A stretch of DNA of 64,000 bases, from assembly GCA_001556125.1 (NCBI GenBank), contig LSIG01000183.1, positions 24,523 through 88,522 of the forward strand. The letters run 5' to 3'. Source of the stretch: Rhizobiales bacterium CCH10-E5. GTDB lineage: Bacteria; Pseudomonadota; Alphaproteobacteria; Rhizobiales; Beijerinckiaceae. Each line of letters opens with the position of its first letter. Position 1 is the first letter of the stretch. Position numbers and translations under genes: made by a program. Below the pieces are notes generated by a model that searched no databases, was not told the origin of the DNA, and was given only the letters and a program-made list of their open reading frames with translations. Shown here piece after piece: positions 1-8,199 of the stretch.

Positions 1-1
1 C

Positions 2-412
2 GTCGGGCTGGTGCTGAGCCACGTCATCGTGGTCATCCCCTTCGCGCTGCGGCTGGTGCTGGCGGCCTCCTACGGCATCGACCGGCGCATCGAGCATGCC
101 GCGATCTCGCTCGGCGCCGGCACGGCCACGGTGTTCCGCCGGGTGACGCTGCCGCTGATCCTGCCGGGCGTGGTCTCGGGCTGGCTCTTGGCGGCGATCA
201 ACTCCTTCGACGAGGTCACGATGACCGTGTTCATCGCCTCGCCGGCGACCGTGACGCTGCCGGTGCGCATGTTCCTCTACATCCAGGACAACATCGACCC
301 GCTGATCGCGGCGGTTTCCGCCTGCCTGATCGCCATGACCGCGATCCTGCTTTTCGCGCTCGACCGCCTGTTCGGGCTCGACCGCCTCTTCGTCGGATCC
401 GGAAAGGGCTGA
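2..412 (+). CDS. ABC transporter permease, PotC-like, C-terminal part
   Basis: This is the C-terminal part of an inner-membrane permease of a polyamine/opine-type ABC importer; the N-terminus lies left of the window. The visible 136 residues hold the cytoplasmic EAA loop (EHAAISLGAG followed by VTLPLILPG) that contacts the ATPase, then at least two hydrophobic membrane segments. This matches the PotC/YdcV family. The stop lies 5 bases before the following FAD oxidoreductase, so the two are probably co-transcribed, which suggests the importer brings in the amine or amino-acid derivative that the downstream dehydrogenase oxidises. The substrate is inferred from context only. Confidence 0.88.
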   Translation, partial: VGLVLSHVIVVIPFALRLVLAASYGIDRRIEHAAISLGAGTATVFRRVTLPLILPGVVSGWLLAAINSFDEVTMTVFIASPATVTLPVRMFLYIQDNIDPLIAAVSACLIAMTAILLFALDRLFGLDRLFVGSGKG

Positions 413-417
413 CAGAC

Positions 418-1551
418 GTGACTGCGCAAAACTCCGTATCGGAAGCCGACATCGTCGTCGTCGGCGGCGGCGTCGTCGGCGGCGCCATGGCGCTCGGCCT
501 GGCGCGCGGTGGTGCGCGCGTCACCGTCCTCGACGAGGGGGACGTCGCCTTCCGCGCCTCGCGCGGCAATTTCGCGCTGGTCTGGGTCCAGTCCAAGGGG
601 CTCGGCATGCCCGACTATGCGATGTGGTCGCGCCGTTCGGCCGAGCAATGGCACGAACTCGCCGCGGTGCTGCACGAGGACACCGGTATCGACGTTGCCC
701 ACAGCCAGCCCGGCGGCTTCATGCTCTGCCTGTCCGAGGCCGAGCTCGAGCAGCGTCGCCAGACCATGCAGCGTCTGCACAACCAGATGTCGCTGAGCGA
801 TTTCCCCTATGAGATCCTCGACCACGACGAGACCAAGCGCCGCCTGCCCGACATCGGCAAGGATGTGGTCGGCTCGGTCTACAGCCCGCTCGACGGCCAT
901 GTGAATTCGCTCAAGCTGTTCCGGGCGCTGCGCGACGCCAGCGCGCGGCGCGGCGTCGACTATCGCCCCAACTGCACGGTCGACAGCATCCTCTCGGACG
1001 CCGGCGGCTTCCGGCTGAAGGGCGCCTTCGGCGAAATCGCGGCCGGCAAGGTCGTGCTCGCGGCCGGCCTCGGCAATGCGCGGCTCGCCCCCATGGTCGG
1101 GCTCGATGCGCCGGTGAAGCCGAGCAAGGGACAGATCATCGTCACCGAGAAGACCGACCCCTTCCTGCACAACCCGATGGTGACGATCCGCCAGACCGAC
1201 GAGGGCGGCATCATGATCGGCGACAGCCAGGAGGATCGCGGCTTCGACACCGTCGTCGGCCAGCCGATCCTCTCGGTCATGGCCGAGCGCGCGGTGCGGA
1301 TGTTCCCGCGGCTGGCGGGCCTCAACGTCGTCCGCTCCTGGTCGGCGCTGCGGGTGATGAGCCCGGACGGTTTCCCGATCTACGATCAGTCGCTCAGCCA
1401 TCCCGGCGCCTTCGTCGTCACCTGCCATTCCGGCGTGACGCTCGCCGCCAACCATGTCCTGACGCTCGCCCCCGCCATTCTCTCGGGCGGCCTGCCCGAC
1501 ACGCTCGATGCCTTTTCCGCACGGAGGTTCCATGTTCCGGCCCATGCATGA
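418..1551 (+). CDS. FAD-dependent oxidoreductase, DadA/HcnC-like (beta subunit 1)
   Basis: A 377-residue protein of the DAO superfamily, which oxidises amino acids, opines or imino acids using FAD. The N-terminal Rossmann motif GGGVVG (residues 16-21) and the C-terminal FAD-contacting region (SALRVMSPDGFPIY) are present, and length is normal for DadA/HcnC/ThiO-like enzymes. The start is a GTG preceded by a GGAAAGGG-like ribosome site. Its end overlaps the next gene, a [2Fe-2S] protein, by 20 bases, as in heterotrimeric HcnABC, opine oxidase and D-hydroxyproline dehydrogenase operons. A second, divergent beta-type subunit lies two genes on, which is unusual. The substrate cannot be read from sequence. 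Confidence 0.9.
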   Translation: MTAQNSVSEADIVVVGGGVVGGAMALGLARGGARVTVLDEGDVAFRASRGNFALVWVQSKGLGMPDYAMWSRRSAEQWHELAAVLHEDTGIDVAHSQPGGFMLCLSEAELEQRRQTMQRLHNQMSLSDFPYEILDHDETKRRLPDIGKDVVGSVYSPLDGHVNSLKLFRALRDASARRGVDYRPNCTVDSILSDAGGFRLKGAFGEIAAGKVVLAAGLGNARLAPMVGLDAPVKPSKGQIIVTEKTDPFLHNPMVTIRQTDEGGIMIGDSQEDRGFDTVVGQPILSVMAERAVRMFPRLAGLNVVRSWSALRVMSPDGFPIYDQSLSHPGAFVVTCHSGVTLAANHVLTLAPAILSGGLPDTLDAFSARRFHVPAHA

Positions 1552-1840
1552 GGGCAAGCCAGCCGATGCGCTCGGCTTCACCTTCGACGGGCGTGCCCTC
1601 ACGGCACGCGCCGGCGACACGGTCGCGGCCGCGCTGCTCGCCAATGGCATTCAGGCCTGCCGGCAGACGCCGGTCTCGGGCGCGGCCCGCGGGCCCTATT
1701 GCATGATGGGCGTCTGCTTCGAATGTCTCGTCGTCATCGACGGCGTCGGCAACCGCCAAGGCTGCCTCGTGCCCCTGCGCGAGGGCATGCGGATCGAAAC
1801 CCAGGCCGGACGTCGCCATCCCGATGGGGCCCAGTCATGA
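1532..1840 (+). CDS. (2Fe-2S)-binding protein, HcnA/opine-oxidase small subunit-like
   Basis: A 102-residue ferredoxin-like subunit with cysteines at 57, 62, 65 and 78 in the spacing of a plant-type [2Fe-2S] cluster (CMMGVCFEC, then a distal Cys). In this family the small subunit passes electrons between the FAD subunit and the alpha flavoprotein. ATG 1532 is chosen because ACGGAGG lies just upstream at 1521-1527; an earlier in-frame ATG at 1508 lies inside the preceding gene without a clear ribosome site. The stop overlaps the next start as ATGA. The sequence resembles HcnA and the N-terminal domain of sarcosine oxidase alpha. Confidence 0.88.
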   Translation: MFRPMHEGKPADALGFTFDGRALTARAGDTVAAALLANGIQACRQTPVSGAARGPYCMMGVCFECLVVIDGVGNRQGCLVPLREGMRIETQAGRRHPDGAQS

Positions 1841-3285
1841 TCGCGATCGAGACGATCGGCCAGGTCGCCGAGCATTACGATATCGCTGTGGTCGGCGCCG
1901 GCCCGGCCGGGCTCGCGGCGGCCGCGCGCGCGGCGGAACTCGGTCTCTCCGTGCTGCTGGCCGACGAGAACCCGGCACCCGGCGGCCAGATCTATCGCGC
2001 CATCACCACGACTCCGGTCACGAAGCGCGCCGTGCTGGGCGAGGATTACTGGAAGGGCGGGGCGCTGGTCGACCGGCTGAAGCCGACGAAGACCGCCTAT
2101 GCGCCGGGCTGCACCGTCTGGTCTGTCGCGCCCGACGAGGCCGGTGGCTTCGAGCTCGGGCTCTCGCTCGGAGGCCAGGCCCGGCTGATCGCCGCCGGTC
2201 AGGTCATCCTGGCGACGGGCGCGCAGGAGCGGCCCTTCCCAATTCCGGGCTGGACGCTGCCGGGCGTGATGACCGCGGGCGCGGCCCAGATCGCGCTCAA
2301 GGCCTCGGGCCTCGTGCCGAGCGGCCGCACCGTCATCGCCGGCTGCGGCCCCTTGCTCTATCTGCTCGCCGGCCAGCTCGCGGCGGCGGGCGCGAACATC
2401 GTCGCCGTGCTCGACACCACGCCGCGCCGCAACTGGCTCGCCGCCATCGCCGCATTTCCCGATTTCCTGCGCTCGCCCTATCTCGCCAAGGGGCTGAAGC
2501 TGATGGCGGCCGCCCGCGGCAAACTGCCCTTCAAGACCGGCGTCACCGCTCTGGCGGCCGCGGGCTCGGACAAGCTGACGGGAGTGGCGGTGACGCGTGG
2601 AGGAGCGACCGAGACGATTTCCTGCGACGCGCTGCTGCTGCATCAGGGCGTCATCCCCGGCATCAACCTCGCCAACGCCGCCGGCTGCGCCCAGCACTTC
2701 GATACCGTCCAGCATTGCTGGACGCCGACGGTGGACGAGTGGTTCGCCTCCTCGATCCCCGGCATCGCCATCGCCGGCGACGGGGCCGGGATCGGCGGTG
2801 CCGAAAGCGCGGCTCTGCGCGGCGAGATCGCGGCGCTCGACGCCGCGCGCCGGCTCGGCCGGCTCTCGGAAGCCGAGCGCAACGAAAAGGCAGCCCCCAC
2901 GCAGGCCGAACTGGCCCGCAGCCTGCGCGGGCGGCGCTTCCTCGACCTGCTCTATCGCCCGGCCCCGCAATTCCTTGCGCCTCCGGCGGACGAGACCATC
3001 GTCTGCCGTTGCGAGGAGGTCACGGCCGGACAGATCCGCGACACGGCGCGGCGCCTCGGTGTCACCGGCCCCAACCAGATGAAGGCCTTCCTGCGCTGCG
3101 GCATGGGCCCCTGCCAGGGCCGTCTCTGCGGCCCGACCGTGGTCGAGCTGATCGCGCAGGAGCGCGGCGTCTCGGCCGAGGAGACCGGCTATTACCGGCT
3201 GCGCCCGCCCGTGAAGCCGGTGACGCTGGCCGAGCTCGCGGCCCTGCCGCCGACGGACGCTGCCATCAAAGCGGTGGTTCGGTGA
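1837..3285 (+). CDS. NAD(P)/FAD-dependent oxidoreductase, HcnB/opine-oxidase alpha-like
   Basis: A 482-residue two-dinucleotide-binding flavoprotein. The first Rossmann motif GAGPAG is at residues 20-25, a redox-type segment (ATGAQERPFPIPGWTLPGV) follows, and a C-terminal BFD-like [2Fe-2S] domain begins near residue 390 with cysteines at 390, 392, 421 and 426 (CRCEE ... CGMGPCQG). This architecture is that of HcnB, NoxA/OoxA and D-hydroxyproline dehydrogenase alpha. ATG 1837 overlaps the upstream stop by four bases. The next gene starts at GTG 3282, inside its stop, so translation is tightly coupled. Role: electron-accepting subunit of the heteromeric amine/opine dehydrogenase; substrate unknown. 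Confidence 0.9.
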   Translation: MIAIETIGQVAEHYDIAVVGAGPAGLAAAARAAELGLSVLLADENPAPGGQIYRAITTTPVTKRAVLGEDYWKGGALVDRLKPTKTAYAPGCTVWSVAPDEAGGFELGLSLGGQARLIAAGQVILATGAQERPFPIPGWTLPGVMTAGAAQIALKASGLVPSGRTVIAGCGPLLYLLAGQLAAAGANIVAVLDTTPRRNWLAAIAAFPDFLRSPYLAKGLKLMAAARGKLPFKTGVTALAAAGSDKLTGVAVTRGGATETISCDALLLHQGVIPGINLANAAGCAQHFDTVQHCWTPTVDEWFASSIPGIAIAGDGAGIGGAESAALRGEIAALDAARRLGRLSEAERNEKAAPTQAELARSLRGRRFLDLLYRPAPQFLAPPADETIVCRCEEVTAGQIRDTARRLGVTGPNQMKAFLRCGMGPCQGRLCGPTVVELIAQERGVSAEETGYYRLRPPVKPVTLAELAALPPTDAAIKAVVR

Positions 3286-4409
3286 GCGAAGGACGCCGCA
3301 GCGCCGACGTCATCGTCATTGGTGGCGGCATCCATGGCTGCTCGACGGCGCTGCACTGCGCGATGCGCGGGCTCTCGGTCATCCTGATCGAGAAGGACCA
3401 TGCCGGCCGCCATGCCTCCGGCGTCAATGCCGGTGGCGTGCGCCAGCTCGCCCGCCACGTCGCGGAAATCCCGCTCTCCAACACCTCGATGGCGCTGTGG
3501 CACCGCATCGGCGACCTCGTCGACGACGATTGCGGCTTCACCTCGGACGGCCAGGTGCTGGTCGCGGAGGACGAGGAGGATCTCGGCAATTGCCGCGCCC
3601 GCGTCGAGGACCTGACCCTGCGCGGCTTCCACCATGAAGAGCTGATCGACGCGGCCGAACTGCGCCGCCTCGTCCCGGCCGTCTCCGATGCCTGCCCCGG
3701 CGGCGTCGTCTCGCGCCGCGACGGCGCGGCGATCCCACTGCGCGCGACGCAGGCCTTCAAGCGCAAGGCCCAGAGCCTCGGCGCCGACATCCGCGAGAGC
3801 GTGCGCGTCACCCGCGTCGCCCGCGATGGTGCGAACTGGCGCGTCGAGACCGACCACGGCGCCTTCCTGGCGCCACGCATCGTCAATGCCGCGGGCGCCT
3901 GGGCCGATCGCATCGCGGCCGATCTCGGCGAGCCGGTGCCGCTCGAGGTCATCGCGCCGATGCTGATGATCACCGCCCGGATGCCGGCCTTCATCAAGCC
4001 GGTGGTGATCCTGCGCAAGCGCAAGCTCTCCTTCAAGCAGTTCGAGAACGGCACCGTGCTCATCGGCGGCGGCTATCTCGGCCGCGCGATCCGCGACGAG
4101 AACCGCACCGTGCTCGACTGGGGCAAGCTCGCCACCAATGCGAAGATGGTCTGGGACCTGTTTCCGATCATGCGCGGGGCGCCGATCCTGCGCGCCTGGG
4201 CCGGCATCGAGGCGCGCATGCCCGACGACCTGCCCGTCTTCGGAAAGAGCGCCAAACACGAGGGCGTCTATCACCAGTTCGGCTTCTCGGCCCATGGCTT
4301 CCAGCTCGGCCCCGGGGCCGGGGCCGTGATGGCCGAGATCATCGCCACCGGCTCGAGCAATGTGCCCATCGACGGGCTCGGCATCGCGCGGTTTGCGGCG
4401 CCCTCATGA
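3282..4409 (+). CDS. FAD-dependent oxidoreductase, DadA/sarcosine-oxidase-beta-like (beta subunit 2)
   Basis: A 375-residue DAO-superfamily flavoprotein with Rossmann motif GGGIHG near residues 14-19 and the family C-terminal segment (FGFSAHGFQLGPGAGAVMAE). It starts with GTG inside the stop codon of the alpha subunit (GTGA). It is clearly related to, but not a recent copy of, the beta-type protein at 418-1551: the two share fold motifs rather than long identical runs. Both flank one gamma/alpha pair, suggesting either alternative catalytic subunits for different substrates or a four-subunit enzyme. It is the last gene before a palindromic repeat and ridA. Confidence 0.9.
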   Translation: MSEGRRSADVIVIGGGIHGCSTALHCAMRGLSVILIEKDHAGRHASGVNAGGVRQLARHVAEIPLSNTSMALWHRIGDLVDDDCGFTSDGQVLVAEDEEDLGNCRARVEDLTLRGFHHEELIDAAELRRLVPAVSDACPGGVVSRRDGAAIPLRATQAFKRKAQSLGADIRESVRVTRVARDGANWRVETDHGAFLAPRIVNAAGAWADRIAADLGEPVPLEVIAPMLMITARMPAFIKPVVILRKRKLSFKQFENGTVLIGGGYLGRAIRDENRTVLDWGKLATNAKMVWDLFPIMRGAPILRAWAGIEARMPDDLPVFGKSAKHEGVYHQFGFSAHGFQLGPGAGAVMAEIIATGSSNVPIDGLGIARFAAPS

Positions 4410-4417
4410 CATCCACC

Positions 4418-4496
4418 CGTCATTGCGAGCGCAGCGAAGCAATCCAGATCGTCGAGCGCTGCGGCCCTGGATTGCTTCGCTGCGCTCGCAATGACG
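4418..4496. repeat. REP-like perfect 30-bp inverted repeat
   Basis: Arms 4418-4447 and 4467-4496 are perfect reverse complements over 30 bases, separated by a 19-base loop. The arm contains GTCATTGCGAGCGCAGCGAA. From memory this resembles dispersed palindromic elements common in intergenic spaces of Bradyrhizobium, Bosea and relatives. It sits between the dehydrogenase operon and ridA and could act as an mRNA stem-loop or transcription barrier. No U-tract follows, so it is not a classical intrinsic terminator. Confidence 0.9.
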
Positions 4497-4527
4497 ACCC
4501 CAGGCTTTCACCCCAGGAGAGAAGACC

Positions 4528-4872
4528 ATGACCATCAAGCGCAGCATCAAGACCCCGATCCAGAACCGCGTCGTCGAGGCCGGCAATCTCGTCTTCGTCG
4601 GCGGCTGCATCGCCGACGACATCACCCAGTCGATGGGTCCGCAGACTCAGAACATCCTGACCAAGATCGAGGGCTATCTCGGCGAGGTCGGGCTCGACCG
4701 CAAAGCGATCGTCGCCGCGACGATCTTCGTCACGGATCTCGCGGCCAAGAAAGAAATGGACCCGGTCTGGACCAGCTTCTTCGGCGAAGCCTTGCCGACC
4801 CGCGCGACGGTCGGCGTCGCCGATCTCGGCGGCGCGCTGATCGAGATCGTCTGCACCGCCAGCCGCGGCTGA
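4528..4872 (+). CDS. RidA family protein
   Basis: A 114-residue RidA/YjgF/UK114 protein. The family hydrolyses reactive enamine/imine intermediates released by amino-acid oxidases and PLP enzymes, which fits its place after two amino-acid-oxidase-like flavoproteins. Visible family features are the N-terminal strand (NLVFVGGCIADD), the central helix (QTQNILTKIEGYL) and a C-terminal LIEIVCTA in which the usual arginine of the catalytic site (R105 in E. coli RidA) is not evident. That suggests a divergent Rid subfamily rather than canonical RidA. The ribosome site CAGGAGAG lies upstream of ATG 4528. Confidence 0.88.
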   Translation: MTIKRSIKTPIQNRVVEAGNLVFVGGCIADDITQSMGPQTQNILTKIEGYLGEVGLDRKAIVAATIFVTDLAAKKEMDPVWTSFFGEALPTRATVGVADLGGALIEIVCTASRG

Positions 4873-4881
4873 GGCAGCCCC

Positions 4882-6480
4882 TCACACCGCCACGACATAC
4901 CCATCCCGGCGCGGATCCGCCGCGCCGGTCATCACGCCCGTGACAGGGTCGACCGCCACCGCCTGCATGCCGCCGCAGCGCATCGTCCAGCCGGTGTCGA
5001 AGGCGGTGATGGCGTGGCCGCGCCGGCGCAGCTCGGCCAGGATTTCGGGCGCGATCCGGTTCTCGGCCTCGATCGCCCGCCCGTCCCAGAGCCGCGCGCG
5101 CGGCGCCTCGATCGCGTCCTGCAGCGGCAGGCCGAAATCGAGATGCTGCACCATCGCCTGGGTCTGCGTCTGCATGATGCCATAGCTGCCGGGCGTCCCC
5201 AGCGCGAGCACGGGGCGGCCGTCCCGCGTCGACAGGCAAGGCGACATGCACATCGGCAGTTCGTCGCCAGGCTTCGAGCGGTTCGGGCTGCCGGTCTGGA
5301 CGTCGGACCAGTACAGGAAATTGTTGAGGCAGACGCCCGTGCCGGGGACCACGATCCCGCTGCCGAAGGGGCTGCCGAGGCTGTTGGTGATGCACACCAG
5401 ATTGCCCTCCGCATCCGACGCCGAGAAGGAGGTCGTATGCGCGGGGTCCTCAGCCAGCTGCGGCGTCCATTGCTCCGTCGGCCCTTCCACCGGTACTCCG
5501 TCGGTCAGGCGCCGGCGCAGTGCGGCGAGCGCATCCTCCGCGAAGATCGCGGCCAGACGCTCGGGCGAGGGATTGTTGGCGGCGATGCGGACACCGGCCG
5601 CCAGCCGGATCGCGCGGAAGACGAGGTCGAGATGCTCCGGCCCGTCCTTGGCGAGGCCGCCCAGATCGCTGCCCTCGAGGATCTTCAGGCTGAGCAGGAA
5701 CTGGAACGCCTCGCAGGGCGGCGGCGGCACATGCACGGTCAGGCCGCGATAAGTGGCCGCGAAGGGCTCGCGCCAGCGCGGCTTGACCGCCGCGAGATCA
5801 TCCATCGTCATCAGCCCGCCGAGTGAACGCAGATGGGCCACGATGCGCTCGCCCAGCGCGCCGCGATAGAGATGATCCGGCCCCTCCGCCGCGATGGCGG
5901 TGAAGGTCGTCGCGAGATCGGGCTGGCGCAGCACCTGGCCGATGCGAACGGGGCCGCCCTCAGGCAGATAATTGGCTGCAAAACCCGGATAGAGCTCGGT
6001 CCAGCCCTGCAGCAGCGGCGCCTGCTCGTTGAACTCGGCGACGCCGAACTCCGAGAGGGCGAAGCCGTCCCGCGCCAGCGCGATCGCCGGTGCGAAAACC
6101 TCGGCCAAAGTCTTGCGGCCATGGCGCGAGACGAGTTCGCACCAGCCGGCGAGATTGCCCGGCATCGCCACCGCATGGGGGCCGCGCTCGAGGTCGCTGC
6201 GCTGCGTGAAGCGCTCGGCCGGGAAGCTGTTCTGGATCGGCGGCACGAAGTCGAGCACGCTGACGCGGCCCTCCGCCGCCGACCAGAGCGTCGCCGAGCC
6301 CATGCCCGACAGGCTCGACATGAAAGGCTCGACCACGGTCAGCGCCGCCGCGGTGGCGGCAATCGCATCGAATGCGTTGCCGCCCTGGATCAGCAGCCGC
6401 GCGCCCGCCTGGGCCGCGAGCGGATGGGCCGCGGCGACCATGCCGTGGCGGGACTGGATCGTCGGGCGGCGGCCATCCAT
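4882..6480 (-). CDS. gamma-glutamyltransferase family protein
   Basis: A 532-residue Ntn-hydrolase of the gamma-glutamyltransferase family, made as a proenzyme that cleaves itself before a catalytic threonine. The likely nucleophile is Thr349 in AHTTSFSASDAEGN, followed by the conserved loop SPFGSGIVVPGTGVCLNN. The N-terminal half carries QGGNAFDAIAA and EPFMSSLSGMG, typical of the large subunit. No signal peptide is visible, so it is predicted to be cytoplasmic, unlike E. coli GGT. It may therefore cleave gamma-glutamyl or related amide intermediates of amine catabolism rather than glutathione; that role is inferred from its neighbours. It is convergent with ridA. Confidence 0.9.
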   Translation of the reverse strand: MDGRRPTIQSRHGMVAAAHPLAAQAGARLLIQGGNAFDAIAATAAALTVVEPFMSSLSGMGSATLWSAAEGRVSVLDFVPPIQNSFPAERFTQRSDLERGPHAVAMPGNLAGWCELVSRHGRKTLAEVFAPAIALARDGFALSEFGVAEFNEQAPLLQGWTELYPGFAANYLPEGGPVRIGQVLRQPDLATTFTAIAAEGPDHLYRGALGERIVAHLRSLGGLMTMDDLAAVKPRWREPFAATYRGLTVHVPPPPCEAFQFLLSLKILEGSDLGGLAKDGPEHLDLVFRAIRLAAGVRIAANNPSPERLAAIFAEDALAALRRRLTDGVPVEGPTEQWTPQLAEDPAHTTSFSASDAEGNLVCITNSLGSPFGSGIVVPGTGVCLNNFLYWSDVQTGSPNRSKPGDELPMCMSPCLSTRDGRPVLALGTPGSYGIMQTQTQAMVQHLDFGLPLQDAIEAPRARLWDGRAIEAENRIAPEILAELRRRGHAITAFDTGWTMRCGGMQAVAVDPVTGVMTGAADPRRDGYVVAV

Positions 6481-6628
6481 CGTCGGTCTCCTCGCAGCGG
6501 CTCTTGAGTGGCCGGCGCGCGATCAGAGCATGACGGGGGCGGGGCGCGACAGACCCCCGGGCCTGCGCTGCGCGAGCCGGGGCCGGCACGGCGCGCATGG
6601 CGATGCGGCCGCCCCGCCCAGCGCAGCG

Positions 6629-8083
6629 TCAAGTGCCGCAGAAGGTGCGCAGCACCCGCTCCTCCGGCCGCGGCGGGTTCTCGTAATCCGCATAGCCGGG
6701 GTGCTCGACGAAGGGCTCGGCCAGCACCGCGAGCAACTCCTCGAAGGGCCCGAAATCGTCCCGCTCCTGCGCGGCGGCGATGGCGGCCTCGATGCGGTGG
6801 TTGCGCGGGATATAGGCCGGGTTGACGTGCAGCAGCGCGCCCGGCGCGGTCTCCGCGCTGCGTTCGCGCCAGCGCGCCAGCCAGCCCTCCAGCGCCGGGT
6901 CGTCCGCGAGCGCGGCCCGCAGCGGCGCCTCGTCGGCGCGGCCGGCCTGGAGCCGGGCGAGATGGCGGAAGGTCAGGGTGAAGTCCGCCTCGCGTGCGCC
7001 GAGCAGGCCGAGGAATTCGGCGCCGAGCACGGTGTCCGCCTCGCTGTCGCCGGGGAGCCCGAGCTTGCGCGCGATGCCCGCGTCGTAGCCGGCCTGGAAG
7101 CGCGGGGCGAAGCCGGCCAGTGCATCCTGCGCCTTCTGCACGGCCGCCTCGGTCTCCTCCGCGAAGAGCGGCAGCATCGCCTCGGCGAGGCGCGTCAGGT
7201 TCCAAAGCGCGATCGTCGGCTGGTTGCCGTAGGCATAACGACCGCCGGTGTCGATCGAGCTGAAGACGGTGGCCGGGTCATAGGCGTCGAGGAACGCGCA
7301 GGGGCCGTAGTCGATGGTCTCGCCGGCGATCGAGACGTTGTCGGTGTTCATCACGCCATGGATGAAGCCGACCAGCAGCCATCGCACCATCAGATCCGCC
7401 TGCACCGCGATCACCGCCTCGAGCAGGCCGAGATAGCGGTTCTCCGCCTCCGCCGCCTGCGGATGGTGGCGCGCGATGACATGGTCGGCGAGCGCCCGCA
7501 GGCCCTCGACGTCCTGACGCGCGGCGAAGAACTGGAAGCTGCCAACACGGATATGGCTGGCGGCGACGCGCGTCAGCACCGCGCCGGGCAGGATCTCGTC
7601 GCGCATCACCGGCGCCCCGGTCAGCACGAAGGCGAGCGCCCGCGTCGTCGGGATGCCGAGCGCCGCCATCGCCTCGCTGACGATGTATTCGCGCATCACC
7701 GGCCCGACGGCGGCGCGCCCGTCCCCGCCGCGCGAATAGCGCGTGCGGCCGGCGCCCTTGAGCTGGATGTCGCGGCGCCGGCCGAAGCGGTCGATCACCT
7801 CGCCGAGCAGGATCGCCCGGCCGTCGCCGAGCTGCGGCACGAAGTTCCCGAACTGGTGGCCCGCATAGGCGGTGGCGATCGGCGTCGAGCCCTCGGCCAC
7901 CGCATTGCCGGCCAGCATGGCGAGGCCCTCCGGCCCCGAGAGCCAGACCGGATCGAGCCCGAGTTCATCCGCCAGCCCCTGATTCAGCCTCACCAGTCGC
8001 GGCTGCGGCACGGGTGTCGGTGGAGTCAGCGCGAAGAAGCGCTCCGGCAGCCGGGCATAGGAATTATCGAAGGCGATGGGCAT
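6629..8083 (-). CDS. selO: protein adenylyltransferase SelO (YdiU family)
   Basis: A 484-residue SelO/YdiU pseudokinase. Family members bind ATP in a flipped orientation and transfer AMP to Ser/Thr/Tyr of redox proteins. The hallmark blocks are visible: YAGHQFGNFVPQLGDGRA, LKGAGRTRYSRGGDGRAA, and the metal-binding HGVMNTDNVSIAGETIDYG. The protein ends in FCGT, placing cysteine at the third-last residue, where eukaryotic SelO has selenocysteine and many bacterial homologs have Cys. Length is full. It is transcribed away from the CoA-ligase/GNAT gene across a 116-base divergent intergenic region. Confidence 0.95.
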   Translation of the reverse strand: MPIAFDNSYARLPERFFALTPPTPVPQPRLVRLNQGLADELGLDPVWLSGPEGLAMLAGNAVAEGSTPIATAYAGHQFGNFVPQLGDGRAILLGEVIDRFGRRRDIQLKGAGRTRYSRGGDGRAAVGPVMREYIVSEAMAALGIPTTRALAFVLTGAPVMRDEILPGAVLTRVAASHIRVGSFQFFAARQDVEGLRALADHVIARHHPQAAEAENRYLGLLEAVIAVQADLMVRWLLVGFIHGVMNTDNVSIAGETIDYGPCAFLDAYDPATVFSSIDTGGRYAYGNQPTIALWNLTRLAEAMLPLFAEETEAAVQKAQDALAGFAPRFQAGYDAGIARKLGLPGDSEADTVLGAEFLGLLGAREADFTLTFRHLARLQAGRADEAPLRAALADDPALEGWLARWRERSAETAPGALLHVNPAYIPRNHRIEAAIAAAQERDDFGPFEELLAVLAEPFVEHPGYADYENPPRPEERVLRTFCGT

Positions 8084-8199
8084 GGCGTGTCCTGTTTCGG
8101 GGCGTCGAGGCCCCTGATCGAAAAGCCGGATCGGGAACGAGGGTTCCCGCCATGGCGGCCGTCACACACGCCCGCATCCGAATCGGCTACGCTGGCCAT

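Noticed and set aside
1824..3281. In-frame 5' extension of the second beta flavoprotein through the whole alpha gene
   Set aside because: The frame is merely open; the sequence is Arg-rich and the Rossmann start with GTG 3282 is the proper beginning.
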